From: Gordonia sp. UBA5067
Lineage (GTDB): Bacteria; Actinomycetota; Actinomycetes; Mycobacteriales; Mycobacteriaceae
Reading direction: 5' to 3'
Assembly (NCBI RefSeq): GCF_002414845.1
Contig: NZ_DIAX01000059.1
Span: forward strand, 47,383-107,487
Length of the DNA: 60,105 nt
Made by a program: the position numbers and the translations under genes. This document shows, one piece after another, positions 1 to 9,776 of the stretch. The notes beneath the pieces are model-generated. The model was not told the origin of the DNA. It worked only from the letters and a program-made list of their open reading frames with translations, and searched no databases. Within the stretch, counting starts at the first letter, position 1, and every line of letters starts with the position of its first letter.

Positions 1-767
1 GAGACGCGGATGGTGTCGCCGATCCCCTCGGACAGCAGTGCGCCGAACGCGACCGCGGATTTGATGGTGCCCTGGAACGCCGGACCCGCCTCGGTCACCC
101 CGAGGTGCAGCGGGTAGTCGCACTGGGCAGCCAACTGGCGGTAGGCCTCGACCATGATGACGGGGTCGTTGTGCTTGACCGAAATCTTGATGTCGCCGAA
201 GCCGTGCTCCTCGAACAGCGATGCCTCCCACAGGGCCGACTCGACGAGCGCCTCCGGGGTGGCCTTCCCGTACTTCGCCATCATCCGGCTGTCCAGCGAT
301 CCGGCGTTGACGCCGATGCGAATCGGGATACCCGCGGCACCGGCCGCGCGCGCGACTTCTTTGACCCGACCGTCGAATTCCTTGATGTTGCCGGGGTTGA
401 CGCGCACCGCTGCGCAGCCCGCATCGATCGCGGCGAAGATGTACTTCGGCTGGAAGTGGATGTCGGCGATCACCGGGATATTGGCTTTCCGGGCGATCTC
501 GGGCAGCGCGTCGGCATCCTCCTGCCGTGGACAGGCGACACGGACGATGTCGCAGCCCGCCGCGGTCAGTTCCGCGATCTGCTGCAGCGTCGCATTGACG
601 TCGTGCGTCTTGGTCGTGGTCATCGATTGCACCGAGATCGGGCTCTCGCTGCCCACCCCGACGTCGCCGACGCGGATCTGCCGGGTCTGCCGACGGAGCG
701 CGAGCGTGGGCGGCGGGCCGGCGGGCATACCGAGTCCGATGGGAACGGGCGAGGATGGGCTGGTCAT
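1..767 (-). CDS. ispG: IspG (GcpE), 4-hydroxy-3-methylbut-2-enyl diphosphate synthase, partial
   Basis: Iron-sulfur enzyme of the non-mevalonate (MEP) pathway that converts MEcPP to HMBPP in the cytosol. The reading frame starts with ATG at 767 and runs off the left edge after about 255 residues; the family is usually close to 390, so the C-terminal Fe-S cysteines are outside the window. Visible family segments are [20 protein letters not shown] near residues 32-51 and then the TIM-barrel strand [18 protein letters not shown]. It is the last visible gene of a dxr-rip1-ispG run on the minus strand, 11 bases after rip1, and dxr acts earlier in the same pathway. It was identified by translating the open frame, since the gene is truncated by the window edge. 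Confidence 0.95.
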   Translation of the reverse strand, partial: MTSPSSPVPIGLGMPAGPPPTLALRRQTRQIRVGDVGVGSESPISVQSMTTTKTHDVNATLQQIAELTAAGCDIVRVACPRQEDADALPEIARKANIPVIADIHFQPKYIFAAIDAGCAAVRVNPGNIKEFDGRVKEVARAAGAAGIPIRIGVNAGSLDSRMMAKYGKATPEALVESALWEASLFEEHGFGDIKISVKHNDPVIMVEAYRQLAAQCDYPLHLGVTEAGPAFQGTIKSAVAFGALLSEGIGDTIRV

Positions 768-778
768 TTTCAGAAACC

Positions 779-1999
779 TCAGAACAGCTTGATCGGGTTG
801 ATGATGTCGGCAACGAGGGTCAACACCATGAAGGCGCCCATCACGGCGACGACGCCATAGGTCAGCGGCATCAGCTTCATGTAGTCGACCGGGCCGGCGG
901 CGACCTTGCCGAGCCGGCGCCGCACGGTGTCACGGATCTTCTCGTACGCGGCCACCGCCATGTGCCCACCGTCGAGCGGCAGCAGCGGCACCAGGTTGAA
1001 CAGCCCGAGGAAGAAGTTGATGCTGATCAGCAGACCGAGGAACAACTCCCACACGCCGCGCTCGACGGCTTCGCCGCCGATCACCGATGCGCCCCACACG
1101 CTGATCGGGGTGTCCGCCGAGCGCTCGCCACCGGTCACCGCGGTCCAGAGTGCGCCGATCTTCGTCGGAAGCGACCACAGGGCGTCCCAGGTCGCCTCAA
1201 ACATCTGCCCGGTGAAGACGACCGACGCCGGAATCGCGGACCCGAGGCCGTATTTTTCCGGAACGGGCGGGGCCGGGTACTTCAGGCCGACCATCTGGCG
1301 CTTCTGGGTCGTCGTCGTGCCGTTGGGGCCGGGACCGGTGATCGTCACCGGTGTCGGCGTGACGGTCAGATTCAGCAGTTGCCCGCCCCGCTCGACCCCT
1401 AGTGCGACCGGTCCGCTCGCACTACCGAGCAGCGGCGTGACCTCGGCCGCCTTGGTGACGGGCTTCCCATTCACCGAGACGATCGTGTCGCCCGGACGCA
1501 GCCCGGCCTCGGCGGCGGGGCCGGCGCCGGTACACGGCACGGCGTTCTCGCCCTTCTCGTTGAGTTGCGGTGCCACACAGAACGTTGCGGCGACCACGGC
1601 CGGGGTCGGTTGGGGCTTGAGGTTCGGCAGACCCCACCCGACGGCGAGCACGACGATGAGCACAAAGCCGAGGATGAAGTTCTGCAGGGGACCCGCCAGC
1701 AGCACGACGAGCCGCTTCCACGGCTTCTGCTTGTACATCGCGCGCGACTGCTCGTCGGGAGTCAGTTCGTCATAGGGCGTCATCCCGGCGATGTCGCAGA
1801 ACCCACCGGCGGGAATGGCTTTGAAGCCGTACTCGGTCTCGCCGCGACGGGTCGACCACAAGGTGGGGCCGAATCCGACGAAGAAGCGGCGAACCTTCAT
1901 GCCGGTGGCCTGCGCGGCCCACATGTGGCCACACTCGTGCCAGGCCACCGACAGCACCAATGCGATCGCGAATCCCGCGACCCCGAGGGCAAAACTCAC
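779..1999 (-). CDS. rip1: Rip1/RseP-type site-2 membrane metalloprotease
   Basis: Intramembrane zinc protease (peptidase family M50) that cleaves anti-sigma factors and similar single-pass proteins inside the membrane. The 406-residue protein shows the zinc motif HECGH at residues 21-25 in the first membrane segment, a central PDZ domain around residues 150-210 ([17 protein letters not shown]), and the second active-site motif LDGGH at 342-346, followed by a last membrane helix. Length and order match mycobacterial Rip1 (Rv2869c). It lies between dxr and ispG, the usual mycobacterial order. The neighbours are isoprenoid genes, so the link is positional and not functional. Confidence 0.95.
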   Translation of the reverse strand: MSFALGVAGFAIALVLSVAWHECGHMWAAQATGMKVRRFFVGFGPTLWSTRRGETEYGFKAIPAGGFCDIAGMTPYDELTPDEQSRAMYKQKPWKRLVVLLAGPLQNFILGFVLIVVLAVGWGLPNLKPQPTPAVVAATFCVAPQLNEKGENAVPCTGAGPAAEAGLRPGDTIVSVNGKPVTKAAEVTPLLGSASGPVALGVERGGQLLNLTVTPTPVTITGPGPNGTTTTQKRQMVGLKYPAPPVPEKYGLGSAIPASVVFTGQMFEATWDALWSLPTKIGALWTAVTGGERSADTPISVWGASVIGGEAVERGVWELFLGLLISINFFLGLFNLVPLLPLDGGHMAVAAYEKIRDTVRRRLGKVAAGPVDYMKLMPLTYGVVAVMGAFMVLTLVADIINPIKLF

Positions 2000-2033
2000 T
2001 GGTTCGACTCCGTTGCTCTAACCACCGCTGCGC

Positions 2034-3194
2034 TTAGCACCGTTGTTCTAACACCGCGGCGGCCCGGGCCCGGGCCCACCGGTCGGCGGCATATACCTCG
2101 TCCACAGTACCTGGCTGCGCCCGCCACTCGTCGGCCGTGGCGAGCACTTCGGCGATGGTCGGCACGATGCGGTCGAACCGCAATCGGCCGTCGAGGAATG
2201 CCTGCGCGGCGATCTCGTTGGCGGCGTTGTAGACGGCCGTCAGACTCCCCCCGGCCGTGCCCGCCGCGCGGGCAAGGGCGATCGCCGGGAACACCTCGTC
2301 GTCGACGGGTTCGAACGTCCATTGCGACGCAGTGGCGAAGTCGCAGGCAGCCGATGATCCGGGTACTCGATCGGGCCAGCCGAGGGCGAGGGCAATGGGC
2401 AGTTTCATCGACGGCGGCGACGCCTTCGCGATGGTCGCGCCATCGACGAAGGTGACCATCGAGTGGACGATCGACTGCGGGTGGACCGTGACGTCGATCC
2501 GGTCATAGGGCACGCCGAACAGCAGGTGCGCTTCGATCACCTCCAGCGCCTTGTTGACCAGGGTGGCCGAGTTCAACGTGATCATCGGCCCCATTGACCA
2601 GGTCGGATGATTGCCCGCCTGCTCCGGCGTGACATCGCGCAACTGTGCTGCACTCCAGCCGCGAAACGGCCCGCCCGACGCAGTCAAGACCAGTCGGTCG
2701 ACCTCGGCCGCACTGCCGCCGCGCAGGCACTGGGCGATGGCCGAGTGCTCGGAGTCGACGGGGACGATCTGCCCGGGCGCCGCGGCGTCCATCACCAGTG
2801 ACCCGCCGGCCACCAGGGACTCCTTGTTGGCCAATGCCAGCCGCGCCCCCGCTCCCAGTACCGCCAGACTCGGCGCCAGGCCGCGCGCGCCGACGACGGC
2901 GTTGAGTATGATGTCGGCGGGCACCGCCTCGACGAGATCGACCATCGCGGCGGGACCGGCGTGCACACCCGGACCAACCGCCTCGACGACCTGCGCCGCG
3001 GCCGTCTCGTCGGCCACGGCGATCGCCGTCGACGGCACGCCGAAGTCGCGCGCCTGCGTGATCAACATCGCAGCGTTGGCACCGCCCGCACCGAGCCCGA
3101 CGACGGTGAAGCGCTCCGGATGCTCGGCGATCACTTCCAATGCCTGGGTGCCGATCGACCCGGTCGAGCCGAGAATCAGTACACGAGTGCTCAC
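2034..3194 (-). CDS. dxr: 1-deoxy-D-xylulose 5-phosphate reductoisomerase
   Basis: NADPH-dependent enzyme that makes MEP from DXP, the first committed step of the non-mevalonate pathway. The N-terminus carries the nucleotide motif GSTGSIG (residues 9-15). The central region has ANKES and the metal and substrate segment [11 protein letters not shown], followed by [11 protein letters not shown] chose the GTG at 3194 (386 residues) because GGGGGAG lies nine bases upstream; an in-frame ATG at 3212 would add six residues but would sit on top of that ribosome site. It begins the rip1-ispG run and is divergent from the DUF2631 gene. Confidence 0.95.
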   Translation of the reverse strand: MSTRVLILGSTGSIGTQALEVIAEHPERFTVVGLGAGGANAAMLITQARDFGVPSTAIAVADETAAAQVVEAVGPGVHAGPAAMVDLVEAVPADIILNAVVGARGLAPSLAVLGAGARLALANKESLVAGGSLVMDAAAPGQIVPVDSEHSAIAQCLRGGSAAEVDRLVLTASGGPFRGWSAAQLRDVTPEQAGNHPTWSMGPMITLNSATLVNKALEVIEAHLLFGVPYDRIDVTVHPQSIVHSMVTFVDGATIAKASPPSMKLPIALALGWPDRVPGSSAACDFATASQWTFEPVDDEVFPAIALARAAGTAGGSLTAVYNAANEIAAQAFLDGRLRFDRIVPTIAEVLATADEWRAQPGTVDEVYAADRWARARAAAVLEQRC

Positions 3195-3237
3195 TCCGAC
3201 ATTCTCCCCCATCCATGGAAAGCGACCGCGCGCCGGT

Positions 3238-3243
3238 TATGAT
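3238..3243 (+). promoter_or_regulatory. Likely -10 element of the DUF2631 gene
   Basis: TATGAT lies in the dxr/DUF2631 divergent intergenic region, about 38 bases before the GTG start at 3281. It fits the actinobacterial TAnnnT pattern. No good -35 (TTGACA-like) is seen 16-18 bases upstream, so strength is uncertain. Confidence 0.45.
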
Positions 3244-3280
3244 GACTGCCAACAGTCCGTACCGTCGAAGGAGTCGTCAA

Positions 3281-3541
3281 GTGGCTAGCACCGAGGTCGA
3301 TCACCCCAGCGTTGACACCGGTTGGGTCCGCGAGCCGGCCGATGCGCCGTCGGCGCGTTTCGGATGGCACGGATTCGGCCGTAAGACCGCCGCCATCGCC
3401 GGCTGGGTGGTCGTCATCGCCCTGCTCGGCATGACGATCGGCAATCACACCGGCAAGGTCGAGGACGTCTTCCTGGTATGTATCGCCATCGGTTTGGCGT
3501 TCGTCCTTCTCAAGAACACCCTGGCGCCGAGTCGCCGATAG
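3281..3541 (+). CDS. Small DUF2631 membrane protein
   Basis: An 86-residue protein of the DUF2631 family, conserved next to dxr in mycolic-acid Actinobacteria; its function is not known. The start is GTG at 3281, fixed by GAAGGAG seven bases upstream; the longer frame reaching back to 3140 overlaps dxr and has no such site. The N-terminal half is polar (STEVDHPSVDTGWVREP), followed by two hydrophobic segments (AAIAGWVVVIALLGMTIG and VFLVCIAIGLAFVLL) with a short polar loop between them and a basic C-terminus. It is one of few plus-strand genes here and converges on rlmN. Confidence 0.85.
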   Translation: MASTEVDHPSVDTGWVREPADAPSARFGWHGFGRKTAAIAGWVVVIALLGMTIGNHTGKVEDVFLVCIAIGLAFVLLKNTLAPSRR

Positions 3542-3567
3542 TCGACTCGGCCCAATATCCCGCCCAA

Positions 3568-3626
3568 CCCTCCGCTGGAGCTAGCCCTCCGCTAGCCCCA
3601 GCCCTCCGCTGGAGCTAGCCCTCCGC
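3568..3626. repeat. 25-base direct repeat at the 3' end of rlmN
   Basis: A 25-base segment at 3568-3592 recurs exactly at 3602-3626, a 34-base period. Each copy contains the small palindrome CTCCGCTGGAG and a CTAG. The right copy contains the TAG stop and last codons of rlmN, so the left copy looks like a local duplication of that gene end. It fills the converging DUF2631/rlmN interval and could fold as weak hairpins. Confidence 0.8.
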
Positions 3627-4718
3627 CGCCAGCTGTCCGCAGGCGGCGGCGATCTCTTGACCACGCGTGTCGCGCACGGTGCAGGAAACGCCCTGCGCAC
3701 GCACCCGCGCCACGAACTCCCGCTCTACCGGTTTAGGACTCGCGTCCCATTCTGATCCCGGCGTCGGGTTGAGCGGAATCAGATTGACGTGAACCAGCGA
3801 GCCCAGCGCATCGCGCAGTTTCACACCGAGCAGGTCCGCTCGCCACGGCTGATCGTTGACGTCGCGGATCAGTGCGTACTCGATGGAGACGCGCCGGCCC
3901 GTGGTGTCGGCGTAGTAACGGGCCGCATCGAGTACCTCGGCCACCGACCAGCGGTTGTTCACCGGAACCAGCGTGTCGCGCAACTCGTCGTCGGGAGTGT
4001 GCAAGGACACCGCGAGGGTGACAGCCAGCCCCTCGTCGGCCAACCGCCGGATCGCGGGGGCCAGTCCGACCGTCGACACGGTGACCGATCGCGCCGAGAT
4101 GCCCAGACCCTGGGGTATGGGTGACACGATCTTGCGCACCGCGTCGACGACGCGCCGGTAGTTGGCCAGCGGCTCCCCCATGCCCATGAAGACGACGTTG
4201 GACAGCCGCCCGGGCGCACCGAACTCGCCGTCCCGCAGGGTGCGTGCCGCCGACCTGACCTGGTCGACGATCTCGGCGGTCGACAGGTTGCGGTCGAGCC
4301 CGCCCTGCCCGGTCGCACAGAAGGGACAGGCCATTCCACAGCCGGCCTGCGAGGAGATGCACAGCGTGTTGCGCTCCGGGTAGCGCATCAGAACGCTTTC
4401 CAGCAGCGTGCCGTCGTGCAGGCGCCACAGTGTCTTGCGCGTGGTGTGGTCGTCGGTGTCGATGGCCCGGACCGGCGTCATCAACGCCGGGAAGAGTTGC
4501 TCACCGACGTCGTCGCGAACGGCGGCGGGCAGGTCGGTCATCTCGGCGACGTCGGCGGACAGTCGCGCGTAGTAGTGGTTGGCCAACTGCTTCGCCCGAA
4601 ACTTCGGCAGACCGAGTCGCTCGACCACGGTTGCAGCCTCGTCGGGGGAAAGGTCGGCGAAATGGGTGGGCGGCTTGCCACGCTTGGGCGCGTCGAACAC
4701 CAGCGGCAAGGAAGTCAT
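3615..4718 (-). CDS. rlmN: 23S rRNA (A2503-C2)/tRNA (A37) methyltransferase RlmN
   Basis: Radical SAM methyltransferase that puts a methyl group on C2 of A2503 in 23S rRNA and of A37 in some tRNAs. The radical SAM cluster is C127-x3-C131-x2-C134 (CGMACPFC). The conserved AACGQL near the C-terminus supplies the methyl-carrying Cys at about residue 360. The frame stays open far upstream into the shadow of cdsA; I chose the ATG at 4718 (367 residues) because GGGAG lies nine bases upstream and the protein then has family length. There are 161 bases between it and cdsA, so it may have its own promoter. Confidence 0.95.
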   Translation of the reverse strand: MTSLPLVFDAPKRGKPPTHFADLSPDEAATVVERLGLPKFRAKQLANHYYARLSADVAEMTDLPAAVRDDVGEQLFPALMTPVRAIDTDDHTTRKTLWRLHDGTLLESVLMRYPERNTLCISSQAGCGMACPFCATGQGGLDRNLSTAEIVDQVRSAARTLRDGEFGAPGRLSNVVFMGMGEPLANYRRVVDAVRKIVSPIPQGLGISARSVTVSTVGLAPAIRRLADEGLAVTLAVSLHTPDDELRDTLVPVNNRWSVAEVLDAARYYADTTGRRVSIEYALIRDVNDQPWRADLLGVKLRDALGSLVHVNLIPLNPTPGSEWDASPKPVEREFVARVRAQGVSCTVRDTRGQEIAAACGQLAAEG

Positions 4719-4879
4719 GGGCCGATTCTCCCACGTCGGAGCCGGGCCACACCAACCCGATGCGCCCGACGGCTCCCGTCCGCACCCGAGCCCCCGGCGA
4801 CGAACGCCGGCCCACCGCGCGCCCTCGGGTCGGCCACGGTCATCGGCTAGTGACTGATCCACTGCACTTCGGGGCCCAG

Positions 4880-5743
4880 TCAGAGCAGCGCGGACAACAC
4901 CGCCCATACGATGAAAGCCGACGGCAGCAGTGAATCGAGGCGATCCATGATGCCCCCGTGACCGGGCAGCAAAGTGCCCATGTCTTTGATCGCCAGGTCG
5001 CGTTTGACCTGGGATTCGACGAGGTCGCCGAGCGTCGCACAGAACACCAGGACCGCCCCAAGGATCATCCCGATCCACCAGTGACTGTCGAGCAGGAAGA
5101 CAACGCAGCAAATCGCACCCACCACGCCGAAAGTCAACGAACCGGCGAGCCCCTCCCACGACTTCTTCGGGCTGATCGCCGGGACCATGGGGTGCTTGCC
5201 GAACAGCACACCGGCGGTGTAGCCGCCGACATCGGAGCACACGACGACGATGATCAGTGTGAAAACACGCTGCGGACCATGATCCTGCAGCACCATCGCA
5301 GCTCCGAACGAGGCGAGCACCGGGATCCACAGCAACACCAGGACGGAGGCGGAGAGGTCTGGCAGGTAGTTCACCGGCGCCGCCGTCAGTCCCTGGCTCA
5401 GCAACCGCCACACCATCGTGACCAGCACTGTCGCCACGAGTGCCACGAGGACGCCCGTGGTTCCCCACTGCCACGATGATGCGATGATTGCGGCGCAGCC
5501 GACCAGCAACGGAACGACGGGGACGGCGAAGCCGTTCTCCCGCAGCCGCTTGACGAGCTCCCACGTGGCAATCACCATGGCGACGCCAACCACGACGTAC
5601 CACCACGCCGGCGCGAGCAGCAGGACGGCGATGCACAGGCCGCCGAGGGAGGCGCCGAAGCCGATCGCGGCGGGCAGGTTACGTCCGGCCTTCGACGGCT
5701 TCTTATCGGCGGCGGCGGCGGGCGGCGGTGGCGTAGTGGTCAT
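4880..5743 (-). CDS. cdsA: Phosphatidate cytidylyltransferase (CDP-diacylglycerol synthase)
   Basis: Integral membrane enzyme that makes CDP-diacylglycerol from phosphatidic acid and CTP, the precursor of cardiolipin, phosphatidylinositol and phosphatidylethanolamine. The 287-residue protein has a short Pro/Ala-rich cytosolic N-terminus and about seven to eight hydrophobic segments. The family signature occupies residues 244-271 ([11 protein letters not shown], then [13 protein letters not shown]). It follows frr by 12 bases on the minus strand, the standard pyrH-frr-cdsA order. Confidence 0.95.
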   Translation of the reverse strand: MTTTPPPPAAAADKKPSKAGRNLPAAIGFGASLGGLCIAVLLLAPAWWYVVVGVAMVIATWELVKRLRENGFAVPVVPLLVGCAAIIASSWQWGTTGVLVALVATVLVTMVWRLLSQGLTAAPVNYLPDLSASVLVLLWIPVLASFGAAMVLQDHGPQRVFTLIIVVVCSDVGGYTAGVLFGKHPMVPAISPKKSWEGLAGSLTFGVVGAICCVVFLLDSHWWIGMILGAVLVFCATLGDLVESQVKRDLAIKDMGTLLPGHGGIMDRLDSLLPSAFIVWAVLSALL

Positions 5744-5755
5744 CGAGGTGTCCGC

Positions 5756-6313
5756 TCAGACTTCGAGCAGCTCGCCTTCCTTGTGTTTGACGATCTCGTC
5801 GACGTGCGCGACGTAGGTCGAGGTCGTCTTGTCCAGTTCCTTCTCGGCGCGCACAACCTCGTCCTCACCGGCCTCGCCATCTTTCTGGATGCGCCTGAGT
5901 TCTTCGGCCGCCTTGCGCCGCACGTTGCGGATCGCAACCTTGGCGTCCTCCCCCTTCGTCTTGGCCTGTTTGACCAATTCCTTACGACGGTCCTCGGTCA
6001 ACTGCGGAATCGCCACCCGGATGATGTGACCGTCGTTGGTGGGGTTGACGCCCAGATCGGAATTGCGGATGGCCGTCTCGATGTCGCCGAGCGAGGACTG
6101 CTCGTAGGGTTTGATGACGACGAGCCGGGCCTCCGGGGTCGCGATACTGGCAACCTGGGTGATCGGCGTCGGCGAACCGTAGTAGTCGATGACCACACGG
6201 TTGAACATCGACGGGTTTGCCCGCCCCGTTCGGATCGAACCCATGTCGTCCTTCGCCCGCGACAGAGCCTTCTCCATCTTCTCCTCGGCGTCGAGCAGCG
6301 CGTCGTCAATCAT
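5756..6313 (-). CDS. frr: Ribosome recycling factor
   Basis: Cytosolic factor that, with EF-G, splits the post-termination ribosome. Its 185 residues are the full family length. It begins [17 protein letters not shown] and has the typical [19 protein letters not shown] segment at residues 28-46. The charged C-terminal half forms the long coiled helices of domain I. It lies 17 bases after pyrH and 12 before cdsA, so the three are probably cotranscribed. Confidence 0.97.
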   Translation of the reverse strand: MIDDALLDAEEKMEKALSRAKDDMGSIRTGRANPSMFNRVVIDYYGSPTPITQVASIATPEARLVVIKPYEQSSLGDIETAIRNSDLGVNPTNDGHIIRVAIPQLTEDRRKELVKQAKTKGEDAKVAIRNVRRKAAEELRRIQKDGEAGEDEVVRAEKELDKTTSTYVAHVDEIVKHKEGELLEV

Positions 6314-6330
6314 CGGTATCTACGTTTCTC

Positions 6331-7065
6331 CTAGGTCGTCACGAGGGTGCCGATGCGCTCGCCCGCGATGGCGCGCGCGATGTTGCCCTCAGTCAACAGA
6401 TTGAACACCAACATCGGCATCTTGTTGTCCATACAGAGGCTGAACGCGGTCGCGTCGGCGACTTTGAGTTCCTTTTCCAGCACCTCTCGATGGCTGATCT
6501 CGCTGAACATCGTCGCTTCCGGGTCATCCCGGGGATCCGCGGTGAACACGCCGTCAACGGCTTTGGCCATCAGCACGACCTCGGCCTTGATCTCCACTGC
6601 ACGCTGCGCGGCGGTGGTGTCGGTGGAGAAGTAGGGCATTCCCATGCCGGCTCCGAAGATCACCACGCGCCCCTTCTCCAGGTGGCGGACGGCGCGCAGC
6701 GGCAGGTACGGCTCGGCGACCTGCCCCATCGTGATCGCGGTCTGCACCCGGGTGGTCACCCCACGCTTCTCTAGAAAGTCCTGCAGGGCCAGGCAATTCA
6801 TGACGGTGCCCAACATGCCCATGTAGTCCGAGCGGGACCGGTCGAGGCCGCGCTGTTGCAGTTCGGCGCCGCGAAAGAAGTTGCCGCCGCCGATGACGAC
6901 CGCGATCTGGGCACCGTCGCGCACGACCGCGGCGATTTGGTCGGCGACCGCGGCGACCACATCCGGGTCGAGCCCCACCTTGCCGCCGCCGAACATCTCC
7001 CCGCCCAGCTTCAGTAGGACCCGCTTGTATCCGTGCCGAGCAGTACTGTCTCCCGACCCCGACAT
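6331..7065 (-). CDS. pyrH: UMP kinase
   Basis: Bacterial UMP kinase of the amino-acid-kinase fold, making UDP from UMP for pyrimidine nucleotide and wall-sugar supply. The N-terminus [16 protein letters not shown] carries the phosphate-binding lysine and glycines; [11 protein letters not shown] is the second glycine motif. I start at ATG 7065 (244 residues), which has GAGGAG four bases upstream; the frame continues upstream to 7167 without a better start. A TAAGAT at 7154-7159 on the minus strand, just past the tsf terminator, is a possible -10 for this operon, but no clear -35 accompanies it. Confidence 0.95.
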   Translation of the reverse strand: MSGSGDSTARHGYKRVLLKLGGEMFGGGKVGLDPDVVAAVADQIAAVVRDGAQIAVVIGGGNFFRGAELQQRGLDRSRSDYMGMLGTVMNCLALQDFLEKRGVTTRVQTAITMGQVAEPYLPLRAVRHLEKGRVVIFGAGMGMPYFSTDTTAAQRAVEIKAEVVLMAKAVDGVFTADPRDDPEATMFSEISHREVLEKELKVADATAFSLCMDNKMPMLVFNLLTEGNIARAIAGERIGTLVTT

Positions 7066-7171
7066 GTGACTCCTCGCTTCCGCGACCCGACTGGGCCGGC
7101 TCAGACTGTTCCAGAACCCGTACCGGTGGATACCGGCAGCGCGCACTGGTCTCATCTTAGGCTGCACGCCA

Positions 7172-7215
7172 CTGGGCCCCGCCCCCGACCGGTCGGACGG
7201 ATTGGCGGGGCCCAG
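7172..7215 (-). terminator. Hairpin terminator after tsf
   Basis: CTGGGCCCCGCC at 7172-7183 pairs perfectly with GGCGGGGCCCAG at 7204-7215, a 12-base GC-rich stem. The 20-base loop contains the palindrome CCGACCGGTCGG. It sits about 30 bases past the tsf stop and there is no T-run after it, which is common for actinobacterial terminators. It separates rpsB-tsf from pyrH-frr-cdsA. Confidence 0.75.
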
Positions 7216-7245
7216 CGGCTGTTGCGGTTGGCTGTTGCGGTCCGG

Positions 7246-8070
7246 CTAGGACTGCCCCACCTCGAACCGGGTGAAGCCTTTCACCGTGACGCCGGCGTCG
7301 GCGAGAATCGCGCCGACGGTCTTCTTGGAGTCGGTGACCGACGGCTGGTCGATCAAGACGACGTCCTTGAAGAAACCGGTCAGGCGGCCCTCGACGATCT
7401 TGGCCAGCGCCTGCTCCGGCTTGCCCTCCTCGCGAGCGGTCTGCTCGGCGATCCGGCGTTCATCGGCCTGAACCTCCGCGGGTACCTCATCACGACTCGC
7501 GTAGCGGGCCTTGAGTGCGGCGACCTGCATGGCGGCCCCGCGCGCGACCTCGGCAGCAGCATCGCCGTCACCGTCATAGGACACCAGCACGCCGACGCCC
7601 GGAGGCAGATCCGACGCACGCTTGTGCAGGTAGACCGCGACCGGGCCACCGTAGTAGGCGACGCGGCGCAATACGAGCTTCTCGCCGATCTTGGCCGAGA
7701 GGGCTGCAATCGCGTCGGCGACAGTGCCGTCGCCCAGCTTGGCGGCCTGGAGCTCGTCGACGTTGCTGGTCTGTGCCACCAGCGCGGCCTCGAGGACCTG
7801 ATCGGCGAGCGCCTGGAACTCGTCGTTCTTGGCGACGAAGTCGGTCTCGCTGTTGAGCTCGATCATCGCGCCGCCGCGAGCGGCGACCAGGCCCTCGGCC
7901 GTCGATCGCTCAGCACGCTTGCCGACGTCTTTGGCACCCTTGATGCGCAGTTCCTCAACGGCCTTGTCGAAGTCGCCGTCATTGTTGGCCAGGGCGTTCT
8001 TGCAATCTAGCATGCCCGAGCCGGTGAGCTCACGAAGCCGTTTGACGTCGGCTGCGGTGTAGTTCGCCAT
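7246..8070 (-). CDS. tsf: Elongation factor Ts
   Basis: Nucleotide-exchange factor for EF-Tu. The 274-residue protein begins with the UBA-like [20 protein letters not shown], then [19 protein letters not shown], and carries the EF-Tu contact segment SETDFVAKN at about residues 74-82. A ribosome site (AGGAGG within CAAGGAGGCTCG) precedes the ATG at 8070. It is 54 bases after rpsB, the universal rpsB-tsf pairing, and ends ahead of a strong hairpin. Confidence 0.97.
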   Translation of the reverse strand: MANYTAADVKRLRELTGSGMLDCKNALANNDGDFDKAVEELRIKGAKDVGKRAERSTAEGLVAARGGAMIELNSETDFVAKNDEFQALADQVLEAALVAQTSNVDELQAAKLGDGTVADAIAALSAKIGEKLVLRRVAYYGGPVAVYLHKRASDLPPGVGVLVSYDGDGDAAAEVARGAAMQVAALKARYASRDEVPAEVQADERRIAEQTAREEGKPEQALAKIVEGRLTGFFKDVVLIDQPSVTDSKKTVGAILADAGVTVKGFTRFEVGQS

Positions 8071-8124
8071 GGGTGGCGAGCCTCCTTGTTGGATTGGCTG
8101 GATGGATAGTCGTACGCGCCGCGA

Positions 8125-8970
8125 CTACTCTGCGACGGGTGCCTCGGTGGCCGGCGCCTCGGTGGCGGCGGTTGCCTCGGCAGCAGGTGCGTCGGTCGAA
8201 GCAGTGGCCTCGGCAAGTAGTTCCTGCTCCCACTCGGCAAGCGGCTCGCCGGCGGCCGGCTTGTCGTCGCCGGCGGACTGTCCGGCCCGGGCCTGCACGC
8301 CTTCGGCAACGGCCGAGGCGACCACCCGGGTCAGCAGCGCCGCGCTGCGGATCGCATCGTCGTTGCCCGGGATCGGGTAGTCGACGAGGTCCGGGTCGCA
8401 GTTGGTGTCGAGGATCGCGATGACCGGGATGTTGAGCTTGCGCGCCTCGCCGACGGCGATGTGCTCCTTGTTGGTGTCGACGACCCAGATGGCCGAGGGC
8501 ACCTTGGCCATGTCGCGGATACCGCCGAGCGTGCGCTCAAGCTTGTTCTTCTCGCGGGTGAGCATCAAGATTTCCTTCTTGGTGCGTCCCTCGAAGCCGC
8601 CGGTCTGCTCCATGGTCTCGAGTTCCTTCATGCGCTGCAGGCGCTTGTGAACGGTCGAGAAGTTGGTGAGCATGCCGCCGAGCCAGCGCTGGTTGACATA
8701 CGGCATGCCGACTCGGGTCGCCTCGTCGGCGATCGATTCCTGCGCCTGCTTCTTGGTGCCGACGAAAAGGACGGTGCCGCCGTGGGCGACGGTCTCCTTG
8801 ACGAACTCGTAGGCACGGTCGATGAAGGTCAGCGTCTGCTGCAGATCGATGATGTAGATGCCGTTGCGGTCGGTGAAGATGAAACGCTTCATCTTCGGGT
8901 TCCACCGGCGGGTCTGATGTCCGAAATGCGCGCCGCTGTCCAGCAGCTGCTTCATGGTCACGACAGCCAT
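8125..8970 (-). CDS. rpsB: 30S ribosomal protein S2
   Basis: Small-subunit ribosomal protein uS2. The ATG at 8970 (281 residues) is chosen because the protein then begins [20 protein letters not shown], the conserved N-terminus, with GGAG eight bases upstream; the frame is open to 9129 but that part is not S2-like. The core ends near residue 250 and is followed by an Ala/Glu/Thr-rich acidic tail of imperfect repeats ([11 protein letters not shown]), as in other Actinobacteria. It has a long leader of about 178 bases after a good promoter. Confidence 0.97.
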   Translation of the reverse strand: MAVVTMKQLLDSGAHFGHQTRRWNPKMKRFIFTDRNGIYIIDLQQTLTFIDRAYEFVKETVAHGGTVLFVGTKKQAQESIADEATRVGMPYVNQRWLGGMLTNFSTVHKRLQRMKELETMEQTGGFEGRTKKEILMLTREKNKLERTLGGIRDMAKVPSAIWVVDTNKEHIAVGEARKLNIPVIAILDTNCDPDLVDYPIPGNDDAIRSAALLTRVVASAVAEGVQARAGQSAGDDKPAAGEPLAEWEQELLAEATASTDAPAAEATAATEAPATEAPVAE

Positions 8971-9040
8971 GGTCGAGACTCCAATTCTTTTGCAGTTGTC
9001 ATCGCCCGCCGGGTTTGGCGGATGATCCTGATGCTTGCCA

Positions 9041-9077
9041 CGGCGACGGGCCCGAACTCTCGGGACTGCCCGTGCCG
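9041..9077 (-). ncRNA. Structured hairpin in the rpsB leader
   Basis: In the transcript sense, CGGCACGGGC and GCCCGTCGCCG form an outer stem with one mismatch or bulge. It encloses the perfect hairpin CCCGA-GAGT-TCGGG. It lies about 70-107 bases upstream of the S2 start, inside the predicted leader. A second small hairpin (CCGCC/GGCGG, 9006-9021) is closer to the gene. S2 autoregulates through leaders in other bacteria; that it does so here is inference. Confidence 0.45.
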
Positions 9078-9153
9078 CGCCGACCAGCGAAGATCGGTAG
9101 CGAGCATGCGAAGTCACGTCATCTGGCACAAGCCGTGATGAAGTGCGTGGTCA

Positions 9154-9182
9154 AGTCTAATGGCGCAGGTCGCGGCTACCAA
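9154..9182 (-). promoter_or_regulatory. Promoter of rpsB-tsf
   Basis: On the minus strand TTGGTA (9182-9177) and TAGACT (9159-9154) are separated by exactly 17 bases. The -10 fits TAnnnT and the -35 matches TTGACA at four of six positions. Transcription should start near 9147, giving a leader of about 178 bases before rpsB. Confidence 0.6.
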
Positions 9183-9240
9183 ATCGACGTTTCAGAGCAC
9201 TCGCGGGAACCGCGTGTCGGCGCGGTGCGTCCAACTTCAC

Positions 9241-9732
9241 ATGCGCTCGCCGATAATTCCCGGATGTCTGCTCGTTGCCCTCTTCGTGGCGCCGCACGCG
9301 GATGCGGCGGCTCGCTACGGCTGGCCCCTGCAGCCGCGACCACCAGTGGTCACCGGCTATGACCCGCCCGCGCAGCGCTGGCTGCCCGGCCACCGCGGTG
9401 TCGATCTGGCAGCCAGTGCCGGGCAACCGGTCACGTCGGCCGGCGACGGCACAGTCACCTTCGCCGGGCAGGTCGGCGGCAGACCAGTGGTATCGATTCG
9501 GCATTCGGCCACCCTGTGGACAACCTACGAACCGGTGGAAGCGCAGGTCCGCGAGGGCGACACCGTGCGCCGCGGCGACGTCATCGGGGCCGTCCACGCC
9601 GGCCATGAGGGCTGTCCGGTCAGTGCCTGCCTGCATTGGGGTGCCCGCACCGGTCCCGGTGCGGGCGGCGGCTACCGCAACCCATTGGGCCTGGTGGGAC
9701 ACTTGCGCGTACGGCTCTTTCCGGTCTCGTGA
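9241..9732 (+). CDS. Secreted M23-family (LytM-like) peptidase homologue
   Basis: Predicted exported protein with a LytM/M23 fold, the family of zinc endopeptidases that cut peptidoglycan cross-bridges. From ATG 9241 it has 163 residues with a signal peptide (PIIPGCLLVALFVAP, cleavage near AHADA-AA). A GTG at 9214 is an alternative start; neither has a clear ribosome site. The first zinc motif HRGVD is at residues 51-55. The usual H-x-H is changed to C-L-H (C130, H132 in SACLHWGAR), a variant I associate with Rv2891, which lies beside rpsB in M. tuberculosis. Whether it is an active hydrolase or a LytM-like activator cannot be decided from sequence. Confidence 0.85.
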   Translation: MRSPIIPGCLLVALFVAPHADAAARYGWPLQPRPPVVTGYDPPAQRWLPGHRGVDLAASAGQPVTSAGDGTVTFAGQVGGRPVVSIRHSATLWTTYEPVEAQVREGDTVRRGDVIGAVHAGHEGCPVSACLHWGARTGPGAGGGYRNPLGLVGHLRVRLFPVS

Positions 9733-9776
9733 ACAGTTGGCAACCGTCGCCGGTGCGAGGGCCGCTGCCCCGCGTC

